Of a DNA stretch of 64,000 nucleotides, positions 1 through 12,800 are shown piece after piece. The position numbers and the translations under genes were made by a program. Position 1 is the stretch's first letter, and each line of letters opens with the position of its first letter. The notes below the pieces were generated by a model. It saw only the letters and a list, made by a program, of their open reading frames with translations, ran no database searches and was not told where the DNA came from. The stretch covers positions 62,313 through 126,312 of the forward strand of contig VZRS01004057.1 of NCBI GenBank assembly GCA_013398055.1, given 5' to 3'. The DNA is from Ifrita kowaldi. Its lineage: Eukaryota > Chordata > Aves > Passeriformes > Cinclosomatidae.

Positions 1-3000
1 TGAATACCAGCAACCAGACTATCATGAGCTAATGTTGCACATTTATTGCTTCCACCGAAGTTTATAGCGGGGTTTTGGAAAACTAATTTGCTCTTGGGAA
101 GGTAGGAAGCTTGGATTCCAAATTCATTCTACAGAGGGGTTTCTTCCTTCCCCCCACCCACAGTGTAATCTTTCCTCCAGAGGTGCAGAGCAAAACACTG
201 CTTCACTCACAGTTACTTCTGGCGGGCTCCAGCAGACACTCCCTCTCAGCATCATCCAAAATTAGACCTCCAGATATTTTTTATTTGAAAGACCAGTTCA
301 GTTTTATAGACACAGTTGGCCTCACCATCGTAATTTTCTCCACTCCAGCTTCTCTGCCCATGCTGGACACCTTCCTTTAAATTTCCTACTCACATTAACA
401 CATCCCTGGTCATTCTTAAACCATGACAGCAGTGGGAGTAATGTACCTTGAGATACCTACTTTGGGATGAATCTGGGCTGTTCCTCAGCTTCCAAAGGCC
501 AGCTTGGAAAATGCTTCATGGGCTAAAATCGTGTTGCTGGTAAAAAATACTCTTTTTTTGGAACCAGTTGATGGAACTTGGGTGATGTATTCTGTGTTCT
601 TGTAGCTATGGGAGACATTTACTACAAGGCATCATCAGATTTCAGGCAATAAGCCTGAAGACGTGCTTCTCTTTAAAAATGTGTAGAAGTCCATTGCTTT
701 GCAGCAAAGTACTCAAACGTGCTTTTAATTTTATGTCCATGGCACTTGAGCATGCACTTAAGTGGTTTTTTTTTTTAAATTAGATTGACTATTCCAAGAT
801 AAGTCATAAATTCCAAGATGAGTTTGGTTGACAGCTACCAAACATGGTTGTTCCAGTCCATTTATGCAAAGAAATGGATTTTTGCAGGTGCCTTCCTGAG
901 AAAACTGGCCAGGTGCACAGCACAGGCAGGGCTGTGCCTGGCACTGCTCTTGTCTTCAGGGCTATTTACTAAGAAAACTCTCTCTGCATCATTCAGGACC
1001 CAATGAATAATTCAGCAGAGTTTCATTACTCCACCAGTGCTGTTTTGTTTACTGGAATATCATCCCGTGGTTCAGCACCCATCTGGCTTTAGGCATAAAG
1101 CCTGTGGATAATCTAGAATCTCCAAAGGCTGGAGGGAATCTTTTCTGTGATGCTGGGGTCCTACAAACTCATAGTACCTCTGATTTTCTGTTTAAGAGAG
1201 AAAGTCAGCTGTCCTGAGAAACTCAGCATAAATGAATCCATACATACATCTTGTATCCTTTGCAGACTGGCAGTTCTCTTCTCTCACTGTCTTACTTGGA
1301 ACTGAAAACAAAACACACTGGAATTTGGGGAGGTCTTCCAAAGAGCAGATGAGGATATTCTGTTCCACTTACACACTCAGGGTAAGCCCTGTGAACTTTA
1401 TTTCAAAATGCAAACAAAATAAGGATCGGTCTGTACCACAAAGTTTCCCAGTGTCCTTCTCACGCAGGTATTACACTGGTAGACACTTGGCTTGTAACAT
1501 AAAATACATCAGGACTATCACAGAAACACTCTGTAAGGGTGAGGAAAAGTTATCAAATACTTCCACCAGACCAGCTAGACAAGTGAAAATCTGAAATGTG
1601 TGGTTATTAGGCTTGATAGCAACACTCCTGTGCGAATGAACTCAGCTCTGACCTTTTCCATTAAAACAGTTCTCCGTTAATGGCAGGACCTCCTACAGAA
1701 AATTATCTTGTTACTGAACTAATCTGGATTTAAAATGGAAAGCATATATTGGCAACTTCATTTATATCAACAGCAATAGGAATAATTGATTTTCCTTTAG
1801 GCAGTCCACAAGACAAATAAAAATCCAGAAAGACAATTCTGATTTTCAGTCACTTCTCTTCAGAAAGAGAACAAAATCTGTTTGAATTTGAGTAGCAAGT
1901 GCCATTTTATGTGAAAAGCAGCAAAAGTTACTCTGACTCACTCACCCCTCCTGGTAACTGAGTTGTACCAGAGGCTTTCTGTGGCTCCTGTGCCCTCTAG
2001 CTTCTAGAAGATGTATTTACCAATCACTCCCTTAACTTGAGCAGGTTTATAGAGTTCTCATTTCTGTGCAGTCACTAAAAACTTGCTAAAACAGAAAGTG
2101 AAACGCCTTTCCCTCTCTTCCTCCTGGATATAACTTTTACCTGAGACTGAAATGAAGACATAGAAATGTAAGTCTAGATCCTTGTTTACCTTACAGGCAC
2201 TTCAGTGGTGATATAAACGGGATTTAAAAGGTACACACTATATTTATATCAATTTAGAGTCCTCTGTGTGTGCTTTAAAGGAGATTCAGCTCACCAGAGA
2301 AACACCAACCAAACTGGAAATAGTGATGTTGGGAAAAAAAGTGCGTTGTGATACAAAAGGGATACTAAATAAAGTCATTATATGGTATACAGCAAAAAGC
2401 ACCTGACACACAAATGGTAGGCTGAGGGCTGCACTTTGTGACGCCCAGCAGGTTTCAGGCTGAACTTCTGATAAGAGAGTAACACCTGGCTGGGGAGGGA
2501 AATTGGCCCAAAAAAACCCGACAACCCTCAAAAATCGACCCACAACCTGATGAACACACCAGTTTTCTTGGAGTTTAGGAGGCTGGTGGAGCATGATCAG
2601 CTTAAAGCTGGCTGCCTGTGAGAGACAACCCAAGTTACTTTTATCTTGACATATCATCGAAAGCACCTGAACTAGATGCATTTTTCACTTTCACCTCCCA
2701 AATATCAAGCCTTTGTAAGAGTAGAGGTTTTACCTCCAGTTCTACCTGTCACACCATTGCTGTGGCACCAGTGCCAGCCTATGAAGTGCAACTTCTGCAA
2801 ATCTAACAAGTGATAAAAAATAAGCAATGAAACTTTTTTTGAGGAGAAAGTCACTGGAATAACAGAATAGGGACACAAATCCTATCAAAACTGCAGTCAC
2901 AAAGGCACTTCAGTAAGTTTAGTACTAAATGCATGTGGTTTTAAAACACACAGTTATAAATCCAGTGCTTTGACATGACAAGCAAGGTAACACATAGCTC

Positions 3001-3966
3001 TGCCACTGTCTATCAGAAAAAGGTGCAATAAAGACATTTTGTTTCTTCTGAGAACCTAAGCCATGAAAAAGAAGCAAATGGAAGCTTCATGTAATGCAAA
3101 CAAACCTTTTGTACACTGAAGTGTATAACTTTACCAAGAATAAGATTAAACTAGAGATAGCCACAGCATAGACTTTATGAAAAAAGTTTTCAACTTTACT
3201 TTCAATCTACATAAAGTGCTTCAAATGGCTTGGTCTCTCATCTGCTTATCTCCAAGCCTTTTAAACAAAAACTATGGCTGTTTTCATCTAAACTCTGTAT
3301 TTCCAGCATCCAAAGATCAAAGCTGTTTCCTTTTTCTATGTAATTCTCTGCTTCTATTACATTAAGAATACAAATCAATATTCATTTTCACAACTAATTT
3401 AACTCTTAGATAGTATCTTTAACTACAGAATGATAAAGAAGGACTGCATTAACTAAGAGTAAAACCTTCCTTGGAAAATGTACATCACTCGAGAATGACC
3501 CTGGCAACATTGTCTTCTTCAGCCTGTCTAGCAGGATTGACATGCTAAAAAGTTCCCCTAAGCCTGCTCCATGGATAAAATTTGCCTGTCCACATGGAAG
3601 TCACTGAACTACAAGGACTGTCATCCTTCCCCTGATGCACTTTCTTGGGATTTATTTCCAGCAACAGGCCATTCCTACCCACCACAAATAACAACCATGA
3701 TATTGTTCCATATAAAATCATGGTCATTTCATGAGTTACAAATAGAATTATAAACTATTTATTCAACTATTTTAGGAACATATGCTAACTAGAATAATTG
3801 GCTCCCTCCACAAGAGACAGTGAAGACCTGTAACAGTCTGTCAAGCATGTCAGCAGAATAATGTGCAAATTAATGTGTGTGACACAATATATTTGTACAT
3901 TCAAAGCGTTTGCAAAGCTGCAAAGAAACTATAAAGGCTCCAAATAGCCATGAGATGATGTTAGCA
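1..3966. other. Intergenic, no gene recognised
   Basis: This is AT-rich single-copy-looking DNA downstream of CALCA. The open frames here (largest about 130 codons on the minus strand at 2286-2681) have no recognisable domain, no plausible splice partners and no homology I know. I see no CR1, RNA gene or CpG island in the stretch. A second calcitonin-family gene, which mammals have nearby as CALCB, is not visible. Confidence 0.6.
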
Positions 3967-4760
3967 TGGTGGGTTGACCCTGGCTAGACTCCAGGTACTC
4001 ACCAAATTCACTGCCCTCTCCATCCTCAGCTGGGCATGGGAGGCAAAATATAATGAAAGGCTCATGGGACGAGATAAGAACAGGGAGAGGTCACTCAGCA
4101 CTCACCGTCAAGGGCAAAGCAGACTCAACTTGTGGAAATCAGTTTAATTTATTACAGTCAAATCACAGTGAAATAATAAGAAGTAAAACCAAGTCTTAAA
4201 AACACCTCCCCCCCACCTCTCTTCTTCCCAGGCTTAACTTTACTCCCAATGTCTCTACCTTCTCCCCCACCAGCAGTGCAGGGTGATGGGGAATGAGGGC
4301 TGTGGTCAGTCCATAACACGCTGCTTCTGCAGCTCCTTTCTCTGCCTGGGGAGGACTCCTCACACTCCTCCCCTGCACCAGTGCGGGGCCCCTCCCACGG
4401 GAGAAAGTCCCCCATGAACTTCTCCAGTGTGAGTCCTTCCCATGGCTGCACTTCATGAACTGTTCCAGTGTTGGTCCCTTTCCACAGAGTGCAGTCCTTC
4501 AGGAAGGGGCTGCTCCAGCATGGGTCCCTCATGGGGTCACAAGTCCTGCCAACACACCTGCTCCAGTGTGGGCTCCTCTTTCCATGGCTCCACAGGTCCT
4601 GCCAGCAGCCTGCTGTCTCCATCAGCCCTGGCAGAGCAGGAGGAGGAGGCACTCTCCAACGTGCCCAGCACTCTGGGTCACAGCTACTGGGGAGGACAGG
4701 AGCTAGTGACCGAAAACACTGACCTGGCTGTCCTGTCCACCTTCTGTGCTCTGGTGGGAT
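3967..4760 (+). mobile_element. Endogenous retrovirus LTR, ERVL-type, degraded
   Basis: The segment begins with TGGTGGGTTGACCCTGGCTA and continues through a T/A-rich middle to a GC-rich half built of repeated units of the form CTGCTCCAGNGTGGG...CCATGGG. This architecture is that of a long LTR I recognise from passerine ERVL-type elements. The units recur at roughly 50-60 base spacing between about 4370 and 4620. No retroviral coding sequence lies beside it, so it is a solo or truncated LTR. The 3' boundary is uncertain because the sequence after about 4680 drifts from the pattern I recall. The 241-codon minus frame across it (4158-4883) is a by-product of the GC-rich repeats. The family name is from memory; the repeat structure is seen directly. 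Confidence 0.75.
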
Positions 4761-4769
4761 AGGTGGCCT

Positions 4770-7700
4770 CTCGGGGAGACACCCGGGGAGTCTGGCAGGC
4801 CACTCCCAGACATCACTGTCTCTGTGCCCCCCGTTCGGAATCACACAAACTGTGCAGTGTTTAAAGCCCTCGTGGCTTCGCATTCAGACTTGAAGGCAAT
4901 TATTTGCTTTCGTGGAGGTGACACTAATAATTTAGCTGGCATCACAGCTCAGCCCCAGCCAAAAGAGTAATTGGTGAAAATAAGAGCTGTGGTGAAGCCA
5001 AGAATAGAAAGAAAAGATAAATGTTGCAATGATTCTGATTACTCCTCTGAATCAGAAATCTCACAGAGATTGGAAAGTTCACAGAGAAAGTATGACATCA
5101 GGTGTAATTTGGAAATGGGAATTATTTTCTTCCGGGGGTGGGGGGGAAGAGGGGAGGTACTATATTCCTTGGACATTTTCTGCAGAGAAGAACAATTTTA
5201 GAAGGCATAAGGAGCATCCAAAGTGGAGAATAGGGGAAGGATGTGGTGTCTTTTAGAACAGTAAAGAAACAGCAAACATGTGCACCATGCAGACTCCTTT
5301 GAGCTGCCAGGGCAGCCTTCAGCTGACTGTCAGAGGCAGTGATTGTGACCAGTTTGGAACCAAGCTGCCAGCACTCAACCTGGGTGAAGCTAGGCTTGAA
5401 GCACCCAGTTTATCTCTAACAAGTATTCACCTGTTCTGAGACAGTTCAGTCTAGAAAAACGCACAGACCCGAACTCTCCAGCATGTTTTAAACTCTTCAC
5501 CTCTTAGAGATGTTCAATCTGCTAATTAGACATGACAATGCTGGATTAGATAACCAATACCAAAATTTACTACTGCCTGATATAAGTCGCTTTTGGCAGT
5601 GTTCAGTGTCAGAAGCAATAACATTAGCTCTGCTCCTTTCTCACACTGCAGATAATGGAAGCTTTCAGGAAGATGAATTAAATTTCACTAACAGAAGAAG
5701 AAAAAAAAAAATTGCCACAGTGGAAGTCTGCTTGTGTTATTTCAAAATGATGCTCTATCGATGCGTGCAGCAATGTCCTGGTGAACAATCCTGAACCAAA
5801 AACTGAGTCAGATCTAGAAGCAGATCACCACGCCTCCCCTGGGAAAAAGCACACAGCTGAAGAGCTCCTGCATCTCTGTTTTTGCAGCTGCAAAGGTCCA
5901 TGGGGACACAAACAGGTGTCAGCTCCTGTTATCCATCACCTGGTACCACACCAGCTGGCTCAGGGCTGCCTGATACCCCAGGCGGGGCCACAGCCCTGCA
6001 CAGTGGCTCTGGGGGCTCCTGACAAGAGCAGGAGTTTGCCTCCTGTTACCAGCCCAGCTTGCCTACCCTGCTCACATCCAGCTGGAAACTGCACCCACCA
6101 GCAAGGAAAAAGCATCTGAGGGATCCCTGGATGGCCTGCTCTCACTGTGCTTATTCACTGGCCGCAAGATGGGGGTTTTTTTATCCCCCATCGGCTCAGA
6201 GCAGAGGACTGGGCAAAATTCATAACCTTTCATGGGCCCTCAGTGGTGTGTCCATATTGGCACTGAAAATCCAAACCACTAGAAAACAATTGGCAAACTC
6301 AAACCGCAAAACTCTATAGTTACATGAGAACAGTCTACAATAAATTATCCTCTGGTAATATTCTTTTCCTTCTCAGAAATTTCTTCCATTTTTGCCTTTA
6401 CTTGCAACGTACTCTCCCAAGACTTCATTTGCCCACAGATTTAAAAAAAACTTAGTGGTTAAAGAAAACACACACAGACAAACGTCTAAAAATATTAGAA
6501 CCAAACTCTAGTCAGGCTGATATTGCCTCATCAACAAGAACACAGGCACTCGTGCATGAATACAGAATACTAAGTAACTTGGGTTTGGCCAGAATCACAT
6601 ATACTGCACCAATATTATACTTTCCACCAGCTTCAGGCATTCTTAGAATGGCAGTGTAAGTAAAATTAGAAACAACACTTTTCCTTTTTAAATGCTAATT
6701 CCAAAATAGATTTTTCTCCTGGGGTAGAAGTTTGGGGTTTACTTAGGAGCTGACAAGTTTGAGTAATATTAACCAGAACAGTACCTTTTAAAAATAGAAG
6801 CAATTTCTTCCACTTGTTCACAGTCAGTCGAAGCAGCCTTCTAGCAGTTTTGCAATTCCTTCTACCATGTTTACTGCCTCAAAATTTAAAATTTTTTATT
6901 TAAAATATTAGTGTTTACAACTCTGCTTTTCTCTAGTCCCAATAACAATCTGCTTCTTCTAAAGCTCTGAGCATCTCCGTTTTGTAGTGAAGGGCTTATA
7001 TCCCTTCACATCATGGAAAAGGTTTTTTGTATTCACCCTTGCTTCCACCGTGCTCAGCCCTCTATCCTTTACAGGGATATGTACTGCTAAGTGTATTGCA
7101 CTGATATGCAGATAGAGATTCCAAGGAGAAATGAGACAGAAGATAGAACAGGAATAGATCTTGAGACAGGAAAGTAGCTAGTTCTTCCTAAGGAAAAAGA
7201 AAACAACAATCAACACAAAAACCGTGTATCGAAAGCTTCACCCAAATTTCCTACACCCAGGACAATGTAAAAGCCAGCACCAAGGTTACTAGAACGTTTT
7301 ACTTGTTAGGTTTTTGCTGTGGTGTGCAATGTTGGTCTGAGGAAATCCCTTTGTCTAACAGAAAAATCCATAACTTTGTTAAACTGAAAAGAAGGGCTAG
7401 TAGATTTTAGACTAGATGGACGCTACAGCTGTCATTCAATTACACAGAGCCTCAGGTGTGTCTCAGCACAGAATGGCTGGTAATGGAAAAAATAAACTGC
7501 CTGAACATTTAGACTTTAAAGCCAGGAGGGGCCTATGAACATTGCCTGGCTTCTTATTGAATATGAATCACTAAATTGCAAGTATTCACCCCAAAAACTG
7601 TGCTTGCATTTTATCTTGGACATTAAGCTGTTAAGTGCTGTAATAGGAAACAAAAGAGACAAGGTGCAGTGGCAGGGGAAGAGGACCTGCAGTGATAGGG

Positions 7701-8050
7701 AAAGGTGTTGCTGAGGCAGCCAGGTGATCCCAGTATATGACCCCCACTTTGTGTAAAGAAAAATGGGGAAGAATACCTGAAACATGGCAACAAACGCTTA
7801 CAGGCACCAAAACTGGCAGTTTGGCCTAACCCAAGCACATCCTTGGGTTCATCTCCTACAAGGCCTGCTGTGTACGCTGACTTACCAGGGCTGGTGTTCC
7901 CCAAGGACTGAACCCACAGCCAGGAAGGAGCATGGTCTGGAAGTGTCGTCACCGGGCAGCACCACTGTCTACACCAGGCTGGCCAAGCTCCCCTTTTGCA
8001 TTACACCTGCAGCAGAGACACACAGAGACACTGTGAGAGCCCTCACCTCT
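4770..8050. other. Intergenic, no gene recognised
   Basis: No coding exon, RNA gene or clear repeat is recognised. A slightly GC-richer patch at about 5800-6250 carries short open frames on both strands without family resemblance. The remainder is AT-rich and unremarkable. Confidence 0.55.
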
Positions 8051-8054
8051 ACTT

Positions 8055-8200
8055 TGCACAGCAAGTCTCCCTCACTGGAGATATTCCAGAACCCTCTGGA
8101 TGCAATCCTGTGCCGTGTGCTGCAGGATGACCCTGCTGGAGCAGGGAGGTGGCAGCAGATGACCACCGTGGCCTCTTCCCTCACCCACTCTGGGATTCAT
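8055..8200 (+). mobile_element. CR1 LINE fragment, plus orientation
   Basis: The stretch reads ACTGGAGATATTCCAGAACC, then TGGATGCAATCCTGTGCC, then GATGACCCTGCTGGAGCAGG, and ends with a TCTGGGATTC-like tail. These are the 3' UTR landmarks of avian CR1. It is a short 5'-truncated insertion about 0.9 kb beyond the 3' end of CALCA. The copy is visibly diverged, so it is not recent. Confidence 0.85.
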
Positions 8201-9095
8201 CTGAACTGATGAAGCAGATTTTAGGGTCAGGCTGTAAAGCACGAAACAAATCTAAACAAATATCTGACTCAGCTACTAAACTGAAACAGCAGCAGCTTTG
8301 GGAAGGAAGTTGGCAGCACCACTTAGAAGTCCATGGAATGCATCCAGCTACCCTCTTCTCCACTCACTCTAATTATTTATCCCTGATCCCTAAATAGACT
8401 CTGTCTCAGGATTGCTTCAAAGAAATGTACATTTCCCTAGGTTCTCTTTCTCTTCCTTTCTAATTCACTTTTTTGACCTTACGCAAAAATCTACAGCAGA
8501 TGTCAGGCCATTTCATCTGAACTACACCCTGTATAAAAATATTTAGCCTTAAACTACACATGATGAAATTTGTCTCCATCTTTTTACTAAATGTATCTGT
8601 GGCTTCTTTTTATTTTTCTCGCAGAAGTCAAAGTAGTGTCTTTTGGTTAGGTTGGGGTTTTATTAATATATATAAAAAGCAGCTATTCTTTCTGTCCTGA
8701 ACTTTTGACTCAAACCCTAGTATTTATAGTTAATAAGGCTGGAGCAGATCAATGGACTAGCTGATCTGCAATGATGTTGGCTTAGTGCCACATGTCTCCA
8801 CAAGCGTGTCCAAATGAAAAATCAGTTTCTCAATCCAAGTGTATCTAAAATACTTTTTTTAATTTTGCGTAAATTCACAAATAATACAATATTGAAGTGA
8901 TTTCTTTTGTTTTTAAACATACTGTACAATCAGGATAGTTAAGTGTTTTACATCAAGGCACAGCACACTGTATAATACACATATGCCTTGCCAGGCAGCA
9001 GTTTAGTATAATCCCCGAGATTTGGCAGTAGGGCCAGGATAAGTAGCATGGATCACATAAGCTGGAAGATAAATAAATAATAGATGCCGTCACAT
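8201..9095. other. Intergenic, 3' flank of CALCA
   Basis: AT-rich sequence without a recognised gene. A TTTATT at 8658-8663 gives a second AATAAA on the minus strand and could be an alternative distal poly(A) signal of the CGRP transcript. Nothing else is supported. Confidence 0.5.
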
Positions 9096-9101
9096 TTTAT
9101 T
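9096..9101 (-). terminator. CALCA: Candidate poly(A) signal of the CGRP transcript
   Basis: TTTATT on the plus strand is AATAAA on the minus strand, about 210 bases downstream of the exon 6 acceptor. It is the first canonical hexamer after that acceptor, so it is the likely end of the CGRP mRNA. Cleavage itself cannot be seen. Confidence 0.55.
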
Positions 9102-9312
9102 TGAAATAGAGTTGCATATAAAAGGAATATACAATAATTTAACTTTAATAACTAGATTCTCTTTTACTATACATAACAGAAGTGTTTTCATTTGTATTAA
9201 ATAAAACATTTTCAATAGTAGGATGAAAAATTAATCTTTTTGGTGGTCTTGGTTTATGAAGAAGAGTTGCTTCCATTAGAAATTAAAGTCGAGTTTTCAG
9301 TTTCATTGCAAT
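9096..9312 (-). other. CALCA: CALCA exon 6 (3' UTR exon of the CGRP transcript)
   Basis: On the minus strand a strong acceptor, a run of pyrimidines ending TTTCTTTCTTGCAG, precedes base 9312. In mammals the CGRP mRNA ends with a separate noncoding exon 6, and this acceptor fits that role: exon 5 already carries the stop codon and then a donor. The 3' limit is set by the AATAAA at 9101-9096 and is approximate. Confidence 0.7.
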
Positions 9313-9621
9313 CTGCAAGAAAGAAAACCAGAGTTTACTGATACGTTGATAATGAAATGTTAGTGGTAAAAAAAGCAAATAATTCCAACCAAACTGTTGT
9401 GTTTAGTTAATGCACTGTGAATGTAGTTACCCAAGCAAAAAACCTCCAAAAGCTCTTCTTCACAGTCTACACGTCTCTTTATTCTATTTGCAACATCTTT
9501 TTTCTTTTCACACTGTTACTTGGCCTATCTTCTCAGAGGTCATCCCTGCAGCTCCATTATTCCCCCAGCAAAACTAAAATTTCTGTGACACCACAGGTTC
9601 TGTTTGGTGCCATGTACTTAC

Positions 9622-9809
9622 CGTGTTCACATCACCATTCAGCTTCCTATATCTGGACGCTTCTTCTTCGCCTGCCGAAGGCCTTGGAGCCCACGTTGGT
9701 TGGGACGAAGTTGTTCTTGCCCACTGCCCCTGACCTGCTCAGGAAGTCTGCCAGGCGGTGGGTCACACAGGTGGCTGTGTTGCAGGCCCTCTTCTGTGCT
9801 GTTACACTG
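9622..9809 (-). CDS. CALCA: CALCA exon 5: CGRP
   Basis: Translation on the minus strand gives the dibasic site KR, then ACNTATCVTHRLADFLSRSG, then AVGKNNFVPTNVGSKAF, followed by G and RRRR. That is the complete 37-residue calcitonin gene-related peptide: Cys2-Cys7 ring, C-terminal Phe, amidation glycine and tetrabasic cleavage site. The coding part ends SVQI at TAG (9649-9647). About 25 bases of 3' UTR follow before the donor GTAAGT (GTAAG at 9621-9617), which leads to noncoding exon 6. The acceptor is ambiguous: AAG at the first site gives a start at 9809, CAG three bases later gives 9806; both keep frame. Residue 21 is Ala, where I recall Gly in chicken. Confidence 0.96.
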
Positions 9810-12800
9810 CTTTTCAGGAGGAAAAGGAAGAGTTAGATCCCACAGCACGAGCCCTGCACGCAGTGAAACATCGCTATGACTAGCAAAGTCTCCTCTGTAG
9901 GATTAAAAGCAGGCTGGCTGTGCAGAAGGCATTTGCACCTTCCATGTGCACAGCTTACATCTGCTAAAAGATTCCTCTTTATGGTTTTCTCAGTGTCAGG
10001 CTCACTTTACAAAAGCAGTTGGACTGAAGACTAAGTCCAGGCCAGATTTTCAGCAGCACCTGGGCTACTGCCTTGCCTCCAGCCAGGCATTATGGCCACG
10101 GAGAGGAGCTGAGGAGGTTCTGGTCTGGAGCATTTTAACAATCCCCGTTTCCTCCAAAAGCTCACTTTTGTATTTTGCTTGAGGTGTTCCTGAAAGGCAG
10201 TAGCAGACACAGAGTCTTCACTTCTCACTCCAACACCTGTGCTCCATAACAGCCAGAAAACATATGGAATTGCAGCATCACTGATGACTACAGGAGCTTT
10301 GTCAGTGACTCTGACAGGGCTGTACCTGCAAAGCAGCTGACCAGCTGCTGTCAGAGGTGAACCACACAAACTGCTTCCAGGAACTTAGTGGGAACGGGAG
10401 AACCTCTCTTTCCTGCAGTCAGACCTCTCTCTACTACAGGACTTCACCGTGGAGCAGTTCAGACTTTGACAGGATTAGTTCTGTGCTCACAATTCAGCCT
10501 ACAGCTAACAATTGTGCCAGATGGGGAACTTCAAGGAATACGCATTCACACAATCCTTGCTTAAAGAGTTTTCTACTAAAGCAACGATTTTTTTTCTTGC
10601 AGTAGGAGGGATTTTTCTCAGCTAAGCATCACAAGGCAGTTTATTAATGTTAACAATGAAGAGTTGTTTTAAACATCGAAGCCAAGTTTTTGAGAGGCCT
10701 CTGATTAAAAGATAGATGCAGTGCTGCAACAGAACTGTAAAGAAATCTGGGTTTGGCTCTTAATTCAAGACACCATAATGTAGGTGAATTGTAAATCATC
10801 ACAAATATTTTAAAGGTACATATGTTTTAAATATAGTGTAAAGACTGATTGTAAAATAAGAAAAGAAAAAAACCACAAAATTCTTACCTGGACATGTTCA
10901 GTACCCAGTTTTAAACAGGATTACATTTCTAGTTTGTTTGAATGAATATGTATGAGCCTTCCTGATTTCTTTGCTTCTCAGGGTCCCTACCGACAGGATT
11001 GTATGCATGCCTGATTACAGCAGTACATATCAATGTATATGTAGAACTTTGTCTTCTAAGTTCTCTTTCAACTCTTCTAGAAGTTACCAGCATTGCCTCT
11101 CTTGAACAGTAGTTGTAAAAAGTTTCTAGCCTCACCCAGAAATCTCACATTCTAAAACAAACTCTTAAACCAAGCAGATCTAATCCTTATAGAAAAATAG
11201 GTTTATTGAACAAGTGCATGGGCAAGCACAAAAGAAAGAATCTACTTGTACATTTAGCAGCCAGAAATGAAGAACCTTGTTTCGATTTTTTTTTTAATCA
11301 GTGTCTAAGAAAATCATTTGGAATGTCAAGGCAGTGCTGATCATTTTTATTTATTTTATCTCCCCTAGCTTGGTGTGCATGTTATGTTCTCTGTCTTCCT
11401 AACATTAGGTCCATCTCAAACATTCTCTGTCGAAAACAGAATCAAAAGAACACAGCAAAGTTAGCAATCAAAGTTAGATCCACATGCATCAGGTCAAAAA
11501 AGGGAGAGGGGGAGAAATAAGCATGTCTAGTTGTTTCCTAGGGGTTCCCCATAGTTTGCATAGCGTTCATGTTCCAGGTCACTCAGCACATTCCGTTTCT
11601 TGCCAGGAGTTCCAGCCCCGACGTCAGTGCGAGGGTAAGTTTGCAATTTGTGCAATTCTTGAGACAGTTTGCCCAGCACACAAGTACTCAGACTGGCACA
11701 GCGTTTGGAAATGGGTCTATCCAGGCTGCAGGGGGGAAAAAAATAAAAACATGCCCAAAGGAAGAGTAACCTCAAACATGCACATTCATGCATTTCTTCC
11801 CTACATAAAAATCTACTGTTAGGAGACTTAAAAATTCATTCAAAATAAATCCAAACTCTCAGCATCACATTCCATGCAAGGCAACTTCATACATAAGCAG
11901 TCAGAAGGAAAACACTATTTGTTAATGAATCCAATTTCATTGACAAGCAAGTCCATTAGCCTTTTGGATGCCCATATAGTCAGAGGTCAGGAAGTTGAAC
12001 TTCCCCCATATTCCGCATGCTGTTCAGTGCCTCATCCATCCCCATGCATTGCAATGCAAATCCTGTTAGGATAATGCAAGTGCTCCTGCATGCCTTTGGT
12101 CCGAGGGAGAGTGGCGCTGCGTGCATCGGGAGGAACACATCCCTCCTGCCAGGGACTTTCCATGCCTTACAACAGCATGCACTTGCACGACAGAGAATCC
12201 AAGAGTGACTGAGTAATCCCCTAACACTGCCACTGGGAACACGTACCTTTTGCTGCCATATTTTAACACAACCCACTCATTCAAGCTCAACTCGCCCTCC
12301 ACTTTCAGAAGTAAGAGACAGATAGAGGCAGGTTAACTAGGTGGAAGCCATTCCCTCCATTCCCTTGACACCAACACTAGGATGTCTCTGCAGTATCATC
12401 CTTTACCAGTTAGCCATAACCCCAAGAAAATAAAAAGATCTTGACCTGCAGAGGGTCTGCTCAGACGGCTTTTGCTAAATATCAAACACATAACACTCCC
12501 ACATCGCTTTTCTGCTGCCCAGGACTGCAGTCCTTACCTGTTCCCCTCAGAGGCTTGCTCCAGCTCTTCTGCTGTCATCTGTATGAACTCTTTCACCAGC
12601 GCATTTAATAACCTCCGGGCTTCGTAATCACTGAGAGTCACCCGATCCGTTATGGACTCCAAGCCAGGTCTAGGCAGAGGCAAGGAAAACAGGGGTTTGA
12701 CAGGCATTCCTGCATGTCATTGACAGTGCCTTTCAGGCTGTGAATACGCAAACCCCGCTGCGCTCCCCTCATGCGCAGCATTAGGCACTTCGTAGATGGA

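Noticed and set aside
4158..4883. 241-codon minus-strand frame with partially repeated sequence
   Set aside because: It lies almost wholly within the LTR and is explained by the repeated GC-rich units; it is not a viral or host protein I recognise.
7784..8209. 141-codon plus frame as a gene
   Set aside because: Its second half is CR1 sequence and the first half has no recognisable domain or splice structure.
1..9000. A second calcitonin-family gene (CALCB) downstream of CALCA
   Set aside because: No second Cys-ring hormone sequence with an amidation site is visible on either strand.
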